Positions 1-7,051 of a DNA stretch of 64,000 bases are shown one piece after another. The stretch's first letter is position 1. Each line of letters begins with the position of its first letter. A program made the translations under genes and the position numbers. The DNA comes from Sinobacterium caligoides (GTDB lineage Bacteria > Pseudomonadota > Gammaproteobacteria > Pseudomonadales > Sinobacteriaceae). The notes below the pieces were generated by a model. It worked only from the letters and a program-made list of their open reading frames with translations. It searched no databases and was not told the origin of the DNA. The stretch lies in assembly GCF_003752585.1 (NCBI RefSeq), contig NZ_RKHR01000003.1, forward strand, positions 1,178,001 through 1,242,000. Direction: 5' to 3'.

Positions 1-411
1 AAGAGGCTGCATTCGATCAAGGGATTTGGCAAATGCCGCATCGTTACTGACACCTTCCTCGAATTCTCGCCAAAGCTTAATTAAATCGCCGCCCTGGCTA
101 TCAGGTAAAATTCCAAATATACGATTTGCTGCTTCTATCTCCAAGGCTTCTTGATTTTCATTTTCTGTGGATTCATGTATTGGATGATCCCCAGCATCGA
201 TTTCTACAATATCATGAATGAGAAGCATTCGAATGACGCGATTAATATCTATTTCTTGATCCGAGGAATCAGATAGAATTAAAGCATACATAGCCAAATG
301 CCATGAATGCTCCGCTGAATTTTCCTTTCGATAATTATCAATTAGAGGAGTCTTTCGTATCACATTCTTTAATTTATCTATCTCACGTAAAAACTCTAAT
401 TGCTCATCCAT
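1..411 (-). CDS. HD-domain phosphohydrolase, HDDC2/YfbR-like (partial)
   Basis: The frame is open from an ATG at 409-411 to the window edge, so the C-terminus is missing (137 codons seen). The N-terminal half shows the HD-superfamily metal-binding pattern: an EHSWH motif near residue 39, then RMLLIHDIVEIDAGD near residue 70, supplying the His and His-Asp ligands. This resembles the HDDC2/YfbR 5'-deoxynucleotidase-like group, which removes phosphate from nucleotides; the exact substrate is inferred only. It is the leftmost member of the minus-strand cassette array, and an attC-like site lies just upstream (447-526). Confidence 0.75.
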   Translation of the reverse strand, partial: MDEQLEFLREIDKLKNVIRKTPLIDNYRKENSAEHSWHLAMYALILSDSSDQEIDINRVIRMLLIHDIVEIDAGDHPIHESTENENQEALEIEAANRIFGILPDSQGGDLIKLWREFEEGVSNDAAFAKSLDRMQPL

Positions 412-446
412 AGCCAAACCTTGAATAGTTGTGAGGACCAAAACAT

Positions 447-526
447 TTAATGCCGCACTAGGCGGACAAAAATTGTGGGTTATAATGTGTAGCGAAACGA
501 AAAATAACTCACCGTTATTGTTATAC
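447..526 (-). repeat. attC site 1 (degenerate)
   Basis: On the plus strand this starts with TTTAATGCCGC, a degenerate form of the AACGCC core found at the other sites, and ends with TTGTTATAC. It has the boundaries and length of a cassette recombination site and lies between the HD gene and the SDR pseudogene. Confidence 0.55.
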
Positions 527-555
527 TTAAGTGCCTTAATAGTAATCTGTTAGGG

Positions 556-1263
556 TTAAACTGAATAACGGGAAGTACTGACCATGCCTATGCTGATCTT
601 TTGCATCAAGTCTAGTGCAACATGGTCAGGAGTAAGAAGACTACCGCTTTCTTTATATTCAATGAAGCGTTCTTTTGCAGGGAAATGAGCCTCATCGGAA
701 TCTCGTATTGCACCTTGCATCGATGTATCCATAACATTCGGATCATAGTTGACAGCCAAAAATGGAAACTCTTGGGACTCTTCTTCAACTGCGGCAGCAT
801 TAATAAAGTTTTCACTTGCGGCTTTTGAAGCACAATATAATGACCAACCAGCATATCCTTTCAATGCAGCGCAAGAAGAAATATTCACGATAGTTTTACG
901 CCGCTCATAACACCTAAAACTTTCCATAAAAGCAGATAATAGTATGAACGGTTAAATTAGGTTTATGGATATGTTTCTTTCTATTTCAACTGGATTTAGG
1001 TTACTAATTGAAGATATTGGTTTCAAATCTCCGGCATTATTGATATATACAACTTCGTCCCACTCATTACCAGCCAATTTAAGAAATAACGAGTTACTAA
1101 GTGAGGTTATAGATTTCACGTCAGACAGATCACAATTAATATGACACTTAGACACTCCAGATCGTGATAACTCAACAACATGCCAGTCTTCAGTTAAAAC
1201 ATATTGCTCAACAAGCGCCTTACCTAGCCCTTTAGATCCACCAGTTATTATTGCTAATTTCAT
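556..1263 (-). pseudogene. Short-chain dehydrogenase/reductase, interrupted by an in-frame stop
   Basis: Starting at ATG 1263, the protein opens with the Rossmann motif TGGSKGLG, followed by NNAG near residue 81 and, after the break, the catalytic Ser region (VNISS) and YCASK (YxxxK). The overall form is that of sepiapterin/benzil-reductase-like SDRs of about 235 residues. A TAA codon at 952-954 stops translation after NISINLI. Reading through it in the same frame gives PFILLSAFMESF, which continues the SDR fold without a frameshift. A single nonsense change is therefore the only visible lesion. The upstream codons from 1338 lie in attC and are not expected to be coding. A sequencing error cannot be excluded. 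Confidence 0.8.
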
Positions 1264-1282
1264 ATAAACTTCTCTTCGAGTA

Positions 1283-1369
1283 CTAACGCCGCAGGCACAG
1301 GCGAGGCCCGCAGTGCTGAGTCCAATGGAGCGCTGCAAGCGCGGAATGATTGTGGCCAGCCTTGTTAAG
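1283..1369 (-). repeat. attC site 2
   Basis: The plus strand runs from ACTAACGCCGCAGG to GGCCAGCCTTGTTAAGT. These are the paired core sites (AAC...GTT) of an attC read on the minus strand. The stop codon of the HAD gene lies inside its GTTAAGT end. Confidence 0.85.
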
Positions 1370-1991
1370 TGATTGCATCTTTTAGCTGCTCCATATGTTC
1401 TATTCTATGTGCGCCTTCAATTGTTTTATGAGTGCCAATGGGATCATATAACACTGGATACATGCCCGCCGATTGAGCGGCTGTGATACCTAAAGGGCTG
1501 TCTTCTACCACCGCACACTCATCGGGACGGAAACCCATATCACGAGCCGCATGGAGAAATATACCAGGGTCGGGCTTCCAAGACCCAACTATATAAGAAC
1601 TGTAGATATTTCCAATGAAATGTTCGGTTAAACCCGTTAATGATAAAGCCTTATTGATTTTCTCTATTGGCCCACTTGAGGCAACGCATTTTGGTAGTGC
1701 TATCTCTTGCAGCATTTCACTTACGCCCTCACAGGGCTTTAGCTTCTGCTCGAATAAATTTTCTACTAATGATCTGTATAAAGGAACGAAATCTTCACCA
1801 AGCTTTATTTGATGATCATTTTCAAGCGTTTCTAGAATATTTGCTAACTTACCTCCTCGAAATCGCTGCATCATTTCATTAGCAGAAGACTCAACACCAT
1901 ATTCTTTCAGCTTAATCTCCAAAGCCAAATTACATAGATATTCACTATTTACCAATGTCCCGTCACAGTCGAATATGATGCACTTGATCAT
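1365..1991 (-). CDS. HAD-IA phosphatase, YieH-like
   Basis: This 208-residue protein is the usual length for beta-phosphoglucomutase/YieH-type HAD subfamily IA phosphatases. All four HAD motifs are visible: motif I DCDGT near residue 9 (nucleophile Asp), motif II ASSG near 107, motif III Lys in WKPDP near 140, and motif IV EDS near 164. The helical cap lies between motifs I and II. Such enzymes hydrolyse small sugar phosphates such as 6-phosphogluconate; the substrate here is inferred from overall similarity to E. coli YieH. The gene is a complete integron cassette and its TAA overlaps the attC core. Confidence 0.88.
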   Translation of the reverse strand: MIKCIIFDCDGTLVNSEYLCNLALEIKLKEYGVESSANEMMQRFRGGKLANILETLENDHQIKLGEDFVPLYRSLVENLFEQKLKPCEGVSEMLQEIALPKCVASSGPIEKINKALSLTGLTEHFIGNIYSSYIVGSWKPDPGIFLHAARDMGFRPDECAVVEDSPLGITAAQSAGMYPVLYDPIGTHKTIEGAHRIEHMEQLKDAIT

Positions 1992-1998
1992 GGTTTCA

Positions 1999-2087
1999 CC
2001 TAACGCCCGCAGATACGGACGTGTTTTAAGTTGATTTAGCGAAGCGAAAGCAGCTTAAAACCGCTCCAATTGCCTGCTTTTGTTAGC
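1999..2087 (-). repeat. attC site 3
   Basis: The plus strand runs from CCTAACGCCCGCAGA to CCTGCTTTTGTTAGC. The internal complementary arms (GTTTTAAG.../...CTTAAAAC) are separated by a short loop, as in attC. The GNAT stop codon overlaps its GTTAGC end. Confidence 0.85.
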
Positions 2088-2520
2088 AATTTTTGTACTC
2101 ATAGTAATTATCCCACTCTTCTTCGTGGGTTAGTTTGAAACCATGCTTTATATAGAACTCATTTGACCTACTTCCTTTTAGAGCGCCCAACCTTATTGGA
2201 AACCCAGCCTGCTTGGCTCTTAGCATAAGCTCAGTAAGTAATTTGCCACCAAGGCCTGTGCTTTGGTAGTTTGGATGTATGTATAAATGCCCAATCCAGA
2301 TGTGGTCTATTTTTGGTTCATAGGTATAAAATCCAATTAGCTCTTGTTCGACTTTGACCGTCCACGTTGTAGCGGCGTCGAAACCAGATAAAAATCGTTC
2401 TCGTGCACGAACGGGATCGAACCGCCCAAGGGCTTCTAGGCTTTCCTGCATTGCAACTACGCGCAGTTCGGCCAATAACCTACATTCTTTTTCTGAAGAT
2501 TGAGAAATAATGTATGACAT
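2083..2520 (-). CDS. GNAT-family N-acetyltransferase
   Basis: The 145-residue protein has the acetyl-CoA pyrophosphate-binding loop QSTGLGGKLL (Q/RxxGxG/A) near residue 85, preceded by the beta-4 strand HIWIGHLYIHPNY. The C-terminal YIKHGFKLTHEEE fits the last strands of the GNAT fold. It would transfer acetyl from acetyl-CoA to an amine, but the substrate cannot be read from sequence. It forms a complete cassette between attC sites 3 and 4, with the stop codon inside the attC core. GNAT genes are common cassette cargo. Confidence 0.88.
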   Translation of the reverse strand: MSYIISQSSEKECRLLAELRVVAMQESLEALGRFDPVRARERFLSGFDAATTWTVKVEQELIGFYTYEPKIDHIWIGHLYIHPNYQSTGLGGKLLTELMLRAKQAGFPIRLGALKGSRSNEFYIKHGFKLTHEEEWDNYYEYKNC

Positions 2521-2523
2521 AAG

Positions 2524-2596
2524 ATTTAATGCTAACTCCGTATTTAGTAGCCGTATAAGTGGAACTTATAGGGTCTGATAGAATGCTTTGTTACCC
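2524..2596 (-). repeat. attC site 4 (degenerate)
   Basis: The plus strand runs from ATTTAATGCTAACTCC to ATGCTTTGTTACCC. It includes the arm pair CCGTATAAGTGGAACTTATAGG, and the VOC gene stop lies within the GTTACCC end. The left core is less conserved than at other sites. Confidence 0.6.
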
Positions 2597-2980
2597 TTGG
2601 ATTTGCTTTAAAAAACCTTCTTCATCCCTAACTCCAACCCTATTACCATCTGGATCGAAGAAATTCACAGTTTTACCCCATGGATTTATCAATAGATTGG
2701 ATTCAATGCCATATTTCTTTAGATTGCCTACGATCGACTCGATATCTGAAACGTTGAACCGTAATTTACTCGGGCAAATTTCGATAGATTTACCCTCTAG
2801 GGAGGCAAAACCGTCTGTTTCTATCATTAAATACCCATCACCAAACTCTAAGCATGTAAGCTTGAAATCGCCGTCTTCTTCAGAAAACAAAAGTTTTAAA
2901 TTAAACACATTTTTGTAGAACTCTACACAATCATTAAAGTTCTCTACATTCAGAATTATACCAAATCTTTGAATATCCAT
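2591..2980 (-). CDS. VOC-family (glyoxalase/bleomycin-resistance fold) protein
   Basis: This 129-residue single-module protein starts with FGIILNVENFNDCVEFYKNVF, the first beta-alpha unit of VOC folds, and ends with NFFDPDGNRVGVRDE, the typical C-terminal strand carrying an acidic metal-ligand position. VOC proteins include glyoxalase I, dioxygenases and antibiotic-binding proteins; nothing here decides among them. It is a complete cassette whose TAA is shared with the attC core. It differs clearly from the second VOC protein at 57.1 kb. Confidence 0.82.
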   Translation of the reverse strand: MDIQRFGIILNVENFNDCVEFYKNVFNLKLLFSEEDGDFKLTCLEFGDGYLMIETDGFASLEGKSIEICPSKLRFNVSDIESIVGNLKKYGIESNLLINPWGKTVNFFDPDGNRVGVRDEEGFLKQIQG

Positions 2981-3001
2981 AGAATTTTAAACCTGGGTAA
3001 G

Positions 3002-3071
3002 GCTAACGCCCGCATTTTTGGGTGGTTTGGAGCGCAGCGGAAAACCATTCCGACAACATGCGCTTGTTATG
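3002..3071 (-). repeat. attC site 5
   Basis: The plus strand runs from GCTAACGCCCGC to ATGCGCTTGTTATGT, with the complementary arms GGTGGTTTGGAG and GGAAAACCATTCC between. It is about 70 bp long. Confidence 0.85.
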
Positions 3072-3072
3072 T

Positions 3073-3543
3073 TTAGTTTTTTTCATATTGCGACCAAATA
3101 TTTTCATAGGCTAAGGACGCTTGATATGAATCTACATTATCATCTGCCTCAAGAACCATAAAGCTTAAAAATTTCGCTATAACTCTCTTTTGTTTACTTG
3201 ATAAAAACTCCCATTCTCGTTGATTTGCTAAACAATAGATAATTGAATCTATCGAAGCAGATGCATAGGAATCGAAGTACCTCACTGAGAATCTCATATA
3301 AGCTGGTATACAAAAACGCAACCCTTCTTCATCCATAAATGATAAAACAGAGTAGTGTTGATCAATCACATCATCAGAAATGAGCTTCCAATCTTCTCGA
3401 ATATCTCTATTTCTCTGCTTGCATCGTTCTTCTTCTGATGCGTAATCATCTATTGTATTAGCTTCATATATGCCTACTCCATTGCAAAGAGTTACATTTC
3501 TAAATGCATCTTCTATCTTATTTACTAGCTGATCTCTATTCAT
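3073..3543 (-). CDS. Cassette protein of unknown function (possibly DUF6714-like)
   Basis: The protein has 156 residues from ATG 3543. An upstream extension to 3639 would be translated from attC DNA and is not used. It is soluble and acidic, with an N-terminal helix (LVNKIEDAFRNV), a central IREDWKLISDDVIDQHYSV segment, then YSVLSFMDEEGLRFCIPAY and aromatic-rich stretches. The middle part (DDYASEEER...LSFMDEEGLRFCIPAYMRF) reminds me of the DUF6714 family, but this is from memory and untested. No catalytic motif is apparent. It is a single-gene cassette, followed in array order by attC site 5. Confidence 0.7.
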   Translation of the reverse strand: MNRDQLVNKIEDAFRNVTLCNGVGIYEANTIDDYASEEERCKQRNRDIREDWKLISDDVIDQHYSVLSFMDEEGLRFCIPAYMRFSVRYFDSYASASIDSIIYCLANQREWEFLSSKQKRVIAKFLSFMVLEADDNVDSYQASLAYENIWSQYEKN

Positions 3544-3549
3544 AGTAGG

Positions 3550-3627
3550 CATAACGCCGCCAACAGCGGCTGAGCGTAGCGAAGTCCAGACAGCTTTGCT
3601 GGCGATGCTGATTGGCCTTGTTATAGC
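3550..3627 (-). repeat. attC site 6 (recurrent type)
   Basis: The plus strand runs from ATAACGCCGCCAACAGCGG to GGCCTTGTTATAG. Almost the same attC recurs at 4713-4787 and 6302-6378, always attached to the ORF-less cassette. Confidence 0.9.
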
Positions 3628-3845
3628 TGGGCTTGGCACATTGTTGCTGATTGTGAAGTAAGTCCATGCTAACTACCGCTAAGCCGTGTTGTTAATTATT
3701 TGAGGGTTACAGTACCGTACTAATGGCTGTATGGAAAGTTACAAGTGGCTGATAGTTGAATGGGTTTACGACGATTAGGCAGGTTTGTAGGCGTGGAGCG
3801 AGTTCTGATAAGTAAGATTAGAGAGTGGGGCTTTTAGCGCTATAA
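3555..3845 (-). repeat. ORF-less integron cassette, copy A
   Basis: This is a 291-bp unit between recombination points, with no ORF of normal size. It is nearly identical to copies B and C. Shared landmarks on the plus strand include GTGAAGTAAGTCCATGCTAA, TTGTTAATTATTTGAG, ACAGTACCGTAC, GAAAGTTACAAGTGGCTGA and TTTACGACGATTA. A short minus-strand frame beginning MDLLHN runs into the attC in all three copies, but it lacks a ribosome-binding site. Confidence 0.88.
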
Positions 3846-3943
3846 CGCCCGCAGCAAACGCCGGAGCTCGTTGGGTTGATTTTTGCGGGTAGTTGCAAAA
3901 AACGACCCAGCTTGCGGAGGTCGATTTGCCTGCGTTTGTTATG
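3841..3943 (-). repeat. attC site 7
   Basis: The plus strand runs from TATAACGCCCGCAGC to CTGCGTTTGTTATGG. The complementary arms GTTGGGTTGATTTTTG and CAAAAAACGACCCAGC fit an attC hairpin. Confidence 0.85.
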
Positions 3944-4265
3944 GACGCCCAACGGACAAAAGCGCATCTCTACCCTCGTCAATAGTTTCAAGTACCCTAG
4001 GGGGAGTTTCTCGGTTGCAAGCAGCATAGTCACAAGTTTGTGCCCTACCAATATTTCGATCTAGCAAGTACGAAATCTGTTGCTCCGCTTCTTCAAATTC
4101 CTTCTTCTTTAACAGCTGTATGATAGGTGTCAGTTCACGAATGTTATCCACGGCTGCGTACATAGAATCTTCAATACGAATTTTGTTCATCACATGCAAG
4201 GTCGCCAAGTAAGTACCTGAAATACATATCCAAGCGACAAGAGAAAAATATGCGACTGCTTTCAT
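3939..4265 (-). CDS. Small membrane-anchored cassette protein, unknown
   Basis: The protein has 108 residues from ATG 4265; a TTG nine bases upstream is a weaker alternative start. Residues ~4-25 (AVAYFSLVAWICISGTYLA) form one hydrophobic helix, probably a membrane anchor with the remainder outside or periplasmic. The rest is helical and charged (IQLLKKKEFEEAEQQISYLL, possibly coiled coil), followed by two Cys in the TCDYAACNRE segment. I recognise no family. It fills one cassette and its stop is in the attC core. Confidence 0.65.
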   Translation of the reverse strand: MKAVAYFSLVAWICISGTYLATLHVMNKIRIEDSMYAAVDNIRELTPIIQLLKKKEFEEAEQQISYLLDRNIGRAQTCDYAACNRETPPRVLETIDEGRDALLSVGRP

Positions 4266-4271
4266 ATAGCT

Positions 4272-4361
4272 CAATAACGCCTAGTGAATGGGCAACCATG
4301 TGGCGAAGCCACGCTTATGGTTGTCCAGCCCGAAGGGCGTTCATTACACGTTTAGTTAAAT
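4272..4361 (-). repeat. attC site 8
   Basis: The plus strand runs from AATAACGCCTAGTGAATG to CGTTTAGTTAAAT. The strong arms GGGCAACCAT and ATGGTTGTCC flank a short loop. The coding region of the next gene ends inside this site, at 4315. Confidence 0.8.
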
Positions 4362-4695
4362 GCCGGCCTCGAAGCCAGTACCAAACTAAGTATATTCCTG
4401 GTGCCCAGACGGCAAGACCATATAGTGTGCCGATAGGAAATGCCAGAAGAAAGAAAATACCATAAACCGGCTGATACCATAAGTTGAAACTATAGCGAAC
4501 CAACGTATTTAGCTCATACCCTTTGCATGCAACATAAGGAACAAGTGCATCAGTTTTGTAACAGCCATGTTTCAAGTGGCCGACTTCTTCAAAGCTGGGC
4601 AAGTCAGCAATAATGTAAAGAGAGAGTGATAGTAGGCATAGAAAAAAATACAATATGCTTATCCATTTGAGCCCTTCGATGATCATCCTTTTCAT
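4315..4695 (-). CDS. Two-helix membrane cassette protein, unknown
   Basis: The protein has 126 residues from an ATG with a good upstream AGAGGAT ribosome-binding site. Hydrophobic segments are at ~12-31 (ISILYFFLCLLSLSLYII) and ~75-105 (YGIFFLLAFPIGTLYGLAV, then IYLVWYWL). Two Cys lie in the loop between them (HGCYKTD, VACKGY), which could form a periplasmic disulphide. The C-terminal dozen residues are encoded by the attC arm. No family recognised. Confidence 0.68.
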   Translation of the reverse strand: MKRMIIEGLKWISILYFFLCLLSLSLYIIADLPSFEEVGHLKHGCYKTDALVPYVACKGYELNTLVRYSFNLWYQPVYGIFFLLAFPIGTLYGLAVWAPGIYLVWYWLRGRHLTKRVMNALRAGQP

Positions 4696-4712
4696 ACGTA
4701 TCCTCTAGGTAT

Positions 4713-4787
4713 TTAACGCCGCCAACAGCGGCTGAGCGTAGCGAAGTCCAGCCAGCTTTGCTGGCGATGCTGATTGGCCTTGTTATA
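4713..4787 (-). repeat. attC site 9 (recurrent type)
   Basis: Near-identical to attC site 6: the plus strand runs from TTTAACGCCGCCAACAGCGG to GGCCTTGTTATAG. Confidence 0.9.
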
Positions 4788-5010
4788 GCTGGGCTTGGTA
4801 CATTCTTGATGATTGTGAAGTAAATCCATGCTAACTGCCGCTAAGCTGTGTTGTTAATTATTTGAGAGATACAGTACCGTACAATTGGCTGGATGGAAAG
4901 TTACAAGTGGCTGATAGCTGTAATGATTTACGACGATTACGGGGAGTAGTGGGCGTTGGCATAGAGGTTGGTGTGAGTATTATTAGAGAGTGAAGCTTTT
5001 GGCGCTATAA
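4717..5010 (-). repeat. ORF-less integron cassette, copy B
   Basis: A 294-bp cassette closely matching copies A and C through its whole length, including the attC. Differences are scattered point changes and a few small indels near the left-hand (gene-start) boundary. No ORF of 60 codons or more is seen that is shared by all copies. Confidence 0.88.
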
Positions 5011-5104
5011 CGCCCCGCTAAACGGCGAGCGAAGCAGCGCGTAGCGAGTCCAGTGGAGGCCGTGTCTTTTTTGGCCGGAACGATGTTTGAGCGGTTTGTT
5101 ATGT
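5006..5104 (-). repeat. attC site 10
   Basis: The plus strand runs from TATAACGCCCCGCTAAACG to GAGCGGTTTGTTATGT, about 99 bp. It holds an extended arm pair of GGCGAGCGAAGC type and a GGCC...GGCC core. Confidence 0.8.
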
Positions 5105-5443
5105 ACATTTACCTGTAGAACGTAGTTTAAAGTTAATTGTACCAAGGTAGGTGTAATTTTTAATAAGACAGACATCACTGCCAACCTTTATTGAGCCTAC
5201 TGAATGTATATTTAAATAAGCTAAGCTGCCACTTTCTAATTTGACAGCTAATTTAGGTTGGTTGCCAGCAAGGTTGCTATCTAAGACGTGCGCTTCAGCC
5301 ACGCCAGAAACATATCTCTGCGCTTTGCTGAGATTGGCAGCGCCATAAAACAAAGCCACTGCCAGAGAAACCACAAAGAAGCTAATAATTCCCTCTCTTT
5401 CACCGCACCAAAATTTTAATGATACCAAACTTTCTCTATTCAT
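5099..5443 (-). CDS. Single-pass membrane cassette protein, unknown
   Basis: The 114-residue protein has one hydrophobic helix at ~19-37 (IISFFVVSLAVALFYGAA) after a basic/acidic N-terminus. The remainder (SGVAEAHVLDSN...) is predicted extracytoplasmic and beta-rich, with two Cys (SDVCLIKNY and STGKCT at the end) that could pair. No named family recognised. The TAA is shared with the attC core. Confidence 0.65.
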   Translation of the reverse strand: MNRESLVSLKFWCGEREGIISFFVVSLAVALFYGAANLSKAQRYVSGVAEAHVLDSNLAGNQPKLAVKLESGSLAYLNIHSVGSIKVGSDVCLIKNYTYLGTINFKLRSTGKCT

Positions 5444-5453
5444 GGCTGGAGTA

Positions 5454-5513
5454 CATAACGCCCACAGCAGCGGCGGCCGGTACGGCCGTCGCGACTGCCT
5501 GTGCTTGTTAAAT
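5454..5513 (-). repeat. attC site 11 (short)
   Basis: The plus strand runs from ACATAACGCCCACAGCAGC to CTGTGCTTGTTAAAT, about 60 bp. The inner palindrome GGCCGGTACGGCC makes a compact attC. Confidence 0.85.
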
Positions 5514-5777
5514 GTTTAGTGGGAATTCTTTTTTGCATGACTTGCACCATAGTACTGGCACCTTTGCGTGTCTTAATTCATGACCTATTAAAGCAACCAC
5601 AAGAGCAACTACAAGAAGAATTGCTTTATGTTCTGAAACGGGCCCATAGTACAATGCTGTCATACCTATTATGAGTGCTAAAAACTCTACAATTGATGAA
5701 GGTGAAAAGAATCCTCCGGGCTTCTTAATTTTCTTGGTTTTATTCTTAGCTTTAGAGCCACATTCAAGGCAATTCAC
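5508..5777 (-). CDS. Membrane protein with terminal CxxC zinc-ribbon halves
   Basis: The start is GTG 5777, chosen because AAGGAG sits six bases upstream; the longer frame to 5864 lies in attC. The 89-residue product begins MNCLECGSK (CxxC) and ends LWCKSCKKEFPLNI (CxxC). Between them are a basic linker and two hydrophobic stretches (VEFLALIIGMTALYYG and AILLVVALVVALIGHEL). The two half-knuckles would meet on the cytoplasmic side if the helices form a hairpin, giving one zinc ribbon. That is inference. No family recognised. Confidence 0.72.
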   Translation of the reverse strand: MNCLECGSKAKNKTKKIKKPGGFFSPSSIVEFLALIIGMTALYYGPVSEHKAILLVVALVVALIGHELRHAKVPVLWCKSCKKEFPLNI

Positions 5778-5793
5778 TTTAATCTCCTTTACA

Positions 5794-5894
5794 TTTAACG
5801 CCGCCAGTTGCGGGGAAATTGGGTGGCAGTTGCTTTGCGGCTCCAAGCAAAGCGGATGACGCACAATTTTATCCGTAACCTGGCCTTGTTAAGC
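5794..5894 (-). repeat. attC site 12
   Basis: The plus strand runs from ATTTAACGCCGCCAGTTGC to CCTGGCCTTGTTAAGC, about 101 bp. The internal arms are GCTTTGCGGC and CCAAGCAAAGC. Confidence 0.8.
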
Positions 5895-6293
5895 ATGGTC
5901 CCGCCGTGACATAAAATAGCTGATTTCTGAGTGATGCCATTCATAGAAAGCCGTCTGTGTTTTCCAGCAATATCCGAAAGTATCCGAACAAGCAGCCAAA
6001 CACTCATTTAGAAGGTATGACATCTGGAATTTCTGCCCATCCCAATCAGAGTTCTCAGACATCACATAAACACGCCCACTCATACCTAGATTCTTATAGC
6101 AATTAGCCAAATTATCAGTCGTTCTTTCTGATGCATGAAACTCTGTGATATAGCTACTATCAAATATACTTGGACTATTGAAGGCTTCTATAACTTTATC
6201 CCGTTTTCCAGACTCAATAAATCCGGTTAGTCGAGACCTTTTACTCTTCTCAACGAAGAGGGATATTATTTTTAGTTCAATTTCTTTGTTCAT
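5889..6293 (-). CDS. Cassette protein of unknown function
   Basis: A 134-residue soluble protein with a basic helical N-terminus (MNKEIELKIISLFVEKSKR) and mixed alpha/beta features. It ends in Cys- and Trp-rich segments (NECLAACSDTFGYCW, FYEWHHSEISYFM). I see no catalytic motif and recognise no family. It is one complete cassette whose stop codon is shared with attC site 12. Confidence 0.65.
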   Translation of the reverse strand: MNKEIELKIISLFVEKSKRSRLTGFIESGKRDKVIEAFNSPSIFDSSYITEFHASERTTDNLANCYKNLGMSGRVYVMSENSDWDGQKFQMSYLLNECLAACSDTFGYCWKTQTAFYEWHHSEISYFMSRRDHA

Positions 6294-6301
6294 CTGGAAT
6301 A

Positions 6302-6378
6302 CTTAACGCTGCCAACAGCGGCTGAGCGTAGCGAAGTCCAGCCAGCTTTGCTGGCAATGCTGATTGGCCTTGTTATAG
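6302..6378 (-). repeat. attC site 13 (recurrent type)
   Basis: Near-identical to attC sites 6 and 9: the plus strand runs from CTTAACGCTGCCAACAGCGG to GGCCTTGTTATAG. Confidence 0.9.
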
Positions 6379-6600
6379 CTGGGCTTGGTACATTCTTGAT
6401 AATTGTGAAGTAAGTCCATGCTAACTGCCGCTAAGCTGTGTTGTTAATTATTTGAGAGATACAGTACCGTACTTATGGCTGTATGGAAAGTTACAAGTGG
6501 CTGATAGCCGTATGGATTTACGACGATTATGGTGGGGAGTGGGCGTTGGAGGAGAGACTGGTGTGAGTATGATTAATGAGTGGAGCTTTTGGCGCTATAA
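6307..6600 (-). repeat. ORF-less integron cassette, copy C
   Basis: The third copy of the 290-bp cassette (294 bp). It shares GTGAAGTAAGTCCATGCTAA with copy A and TTGAGAGATACAGTACCG with copy B. A 97-codon plus-strand frame (6452-6745) crosses the cassette boundary into the next cassette and is not a shared gene. Confidence 0.88.
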
Positions 6601-6649
6601 CGCCAAAAGAACCCGCGCTTACGGCGTCGGGTTGCTTGTCTTGTTAAGG
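6596..6649 (-). repeat. attC site 14 (short)
   Basis: The plus strand runs from TATAACGCCAAAAGAACC to GGGTTGCTTGTCTTGTTAAGG, about 54 bp, with the stem CCGCGCTTACGGCGTCGGG. It is the attC of the first (attI-proximal) cassette. Confidence 0.75.
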
Positions 6650-7023
6650 CGGGGCAGAACTACGGTGGGTGGTTCGCCTGCGAGTACACTTACGCACTCG
6701 TTTACCCCAATGATTAAGTATTCTTGTACATCAGAATGGTGCTGAGATACAAACCCATTTCTTCTGGACTCTAGATCGAACCAGCCACCAGATGCGATCT
6801 GGAAGAGCCAACCATTACTAAGATTAAACTTGTCCCAGAATTCTAGGAGGTTGCCTTCGTCAAGAACTCGATAACCGATTGACGAGTCGAAGGTAACAAT
6901 GATCGGCTTTGCGTCGTATTCGGGCTCAATATGGATAACCAAATCATGAAGATCATACTCGACGCGGGTGATCTCGGGCTTAGTTTCCAGTGGTCCTTGT
7001 AATACTTCGAATTCTACGTCCAT
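6619..7023 (-). CDS. First-cassette protein, conserved hypothetical
   Basis: The start is ATG 7023, giving 134 residues; codons up to 7080 lie in the repeat region. The protein is beta-rich with the segments HIEPEYDAKPIIVTFDSSIG, YRVLDEGNLLEFW, NGWLFQIASGGWFDLE and EYLIIGVNECVSVLAG. I have seen similar proteins annotated as hypothetical in proteobacteria, but I know no function. The last codons run into attC site 14. It is the rightmost cassette, where the strongest expression from an integron promoter would be expected, yet no integrase is adjacent. Confidence 0.7.
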   Translation of the reverse strand: MDVEFEVLQGPLETKPEITRVEYDLHDLVIHIEPEYDAKPIIVTFDSSIGYRVLDEGNLLEFWDKFNLSNGWLFQIASGGWFDLESRRNGFVSQHHSDVQEYLIIGVNECVSVLAGEPPTVVLPRLNKTSNPTP

Positions 7024-7051
7024 GCTTTCTCGATTTGTGAGCCCTAACAGC

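Noticed and set aside
3544-3639. N-terminal extension of the 3073 gene
   Set aside because: The added codons are attC DNA; the ATG at 3543 is the more likely start.
6452-6745. 97-codon plus-strand frame across the third ORF-less cassette
   Set aside because: It spans a cassette boundary, is antisense to the array and is not shared in the same form by copies A and B.
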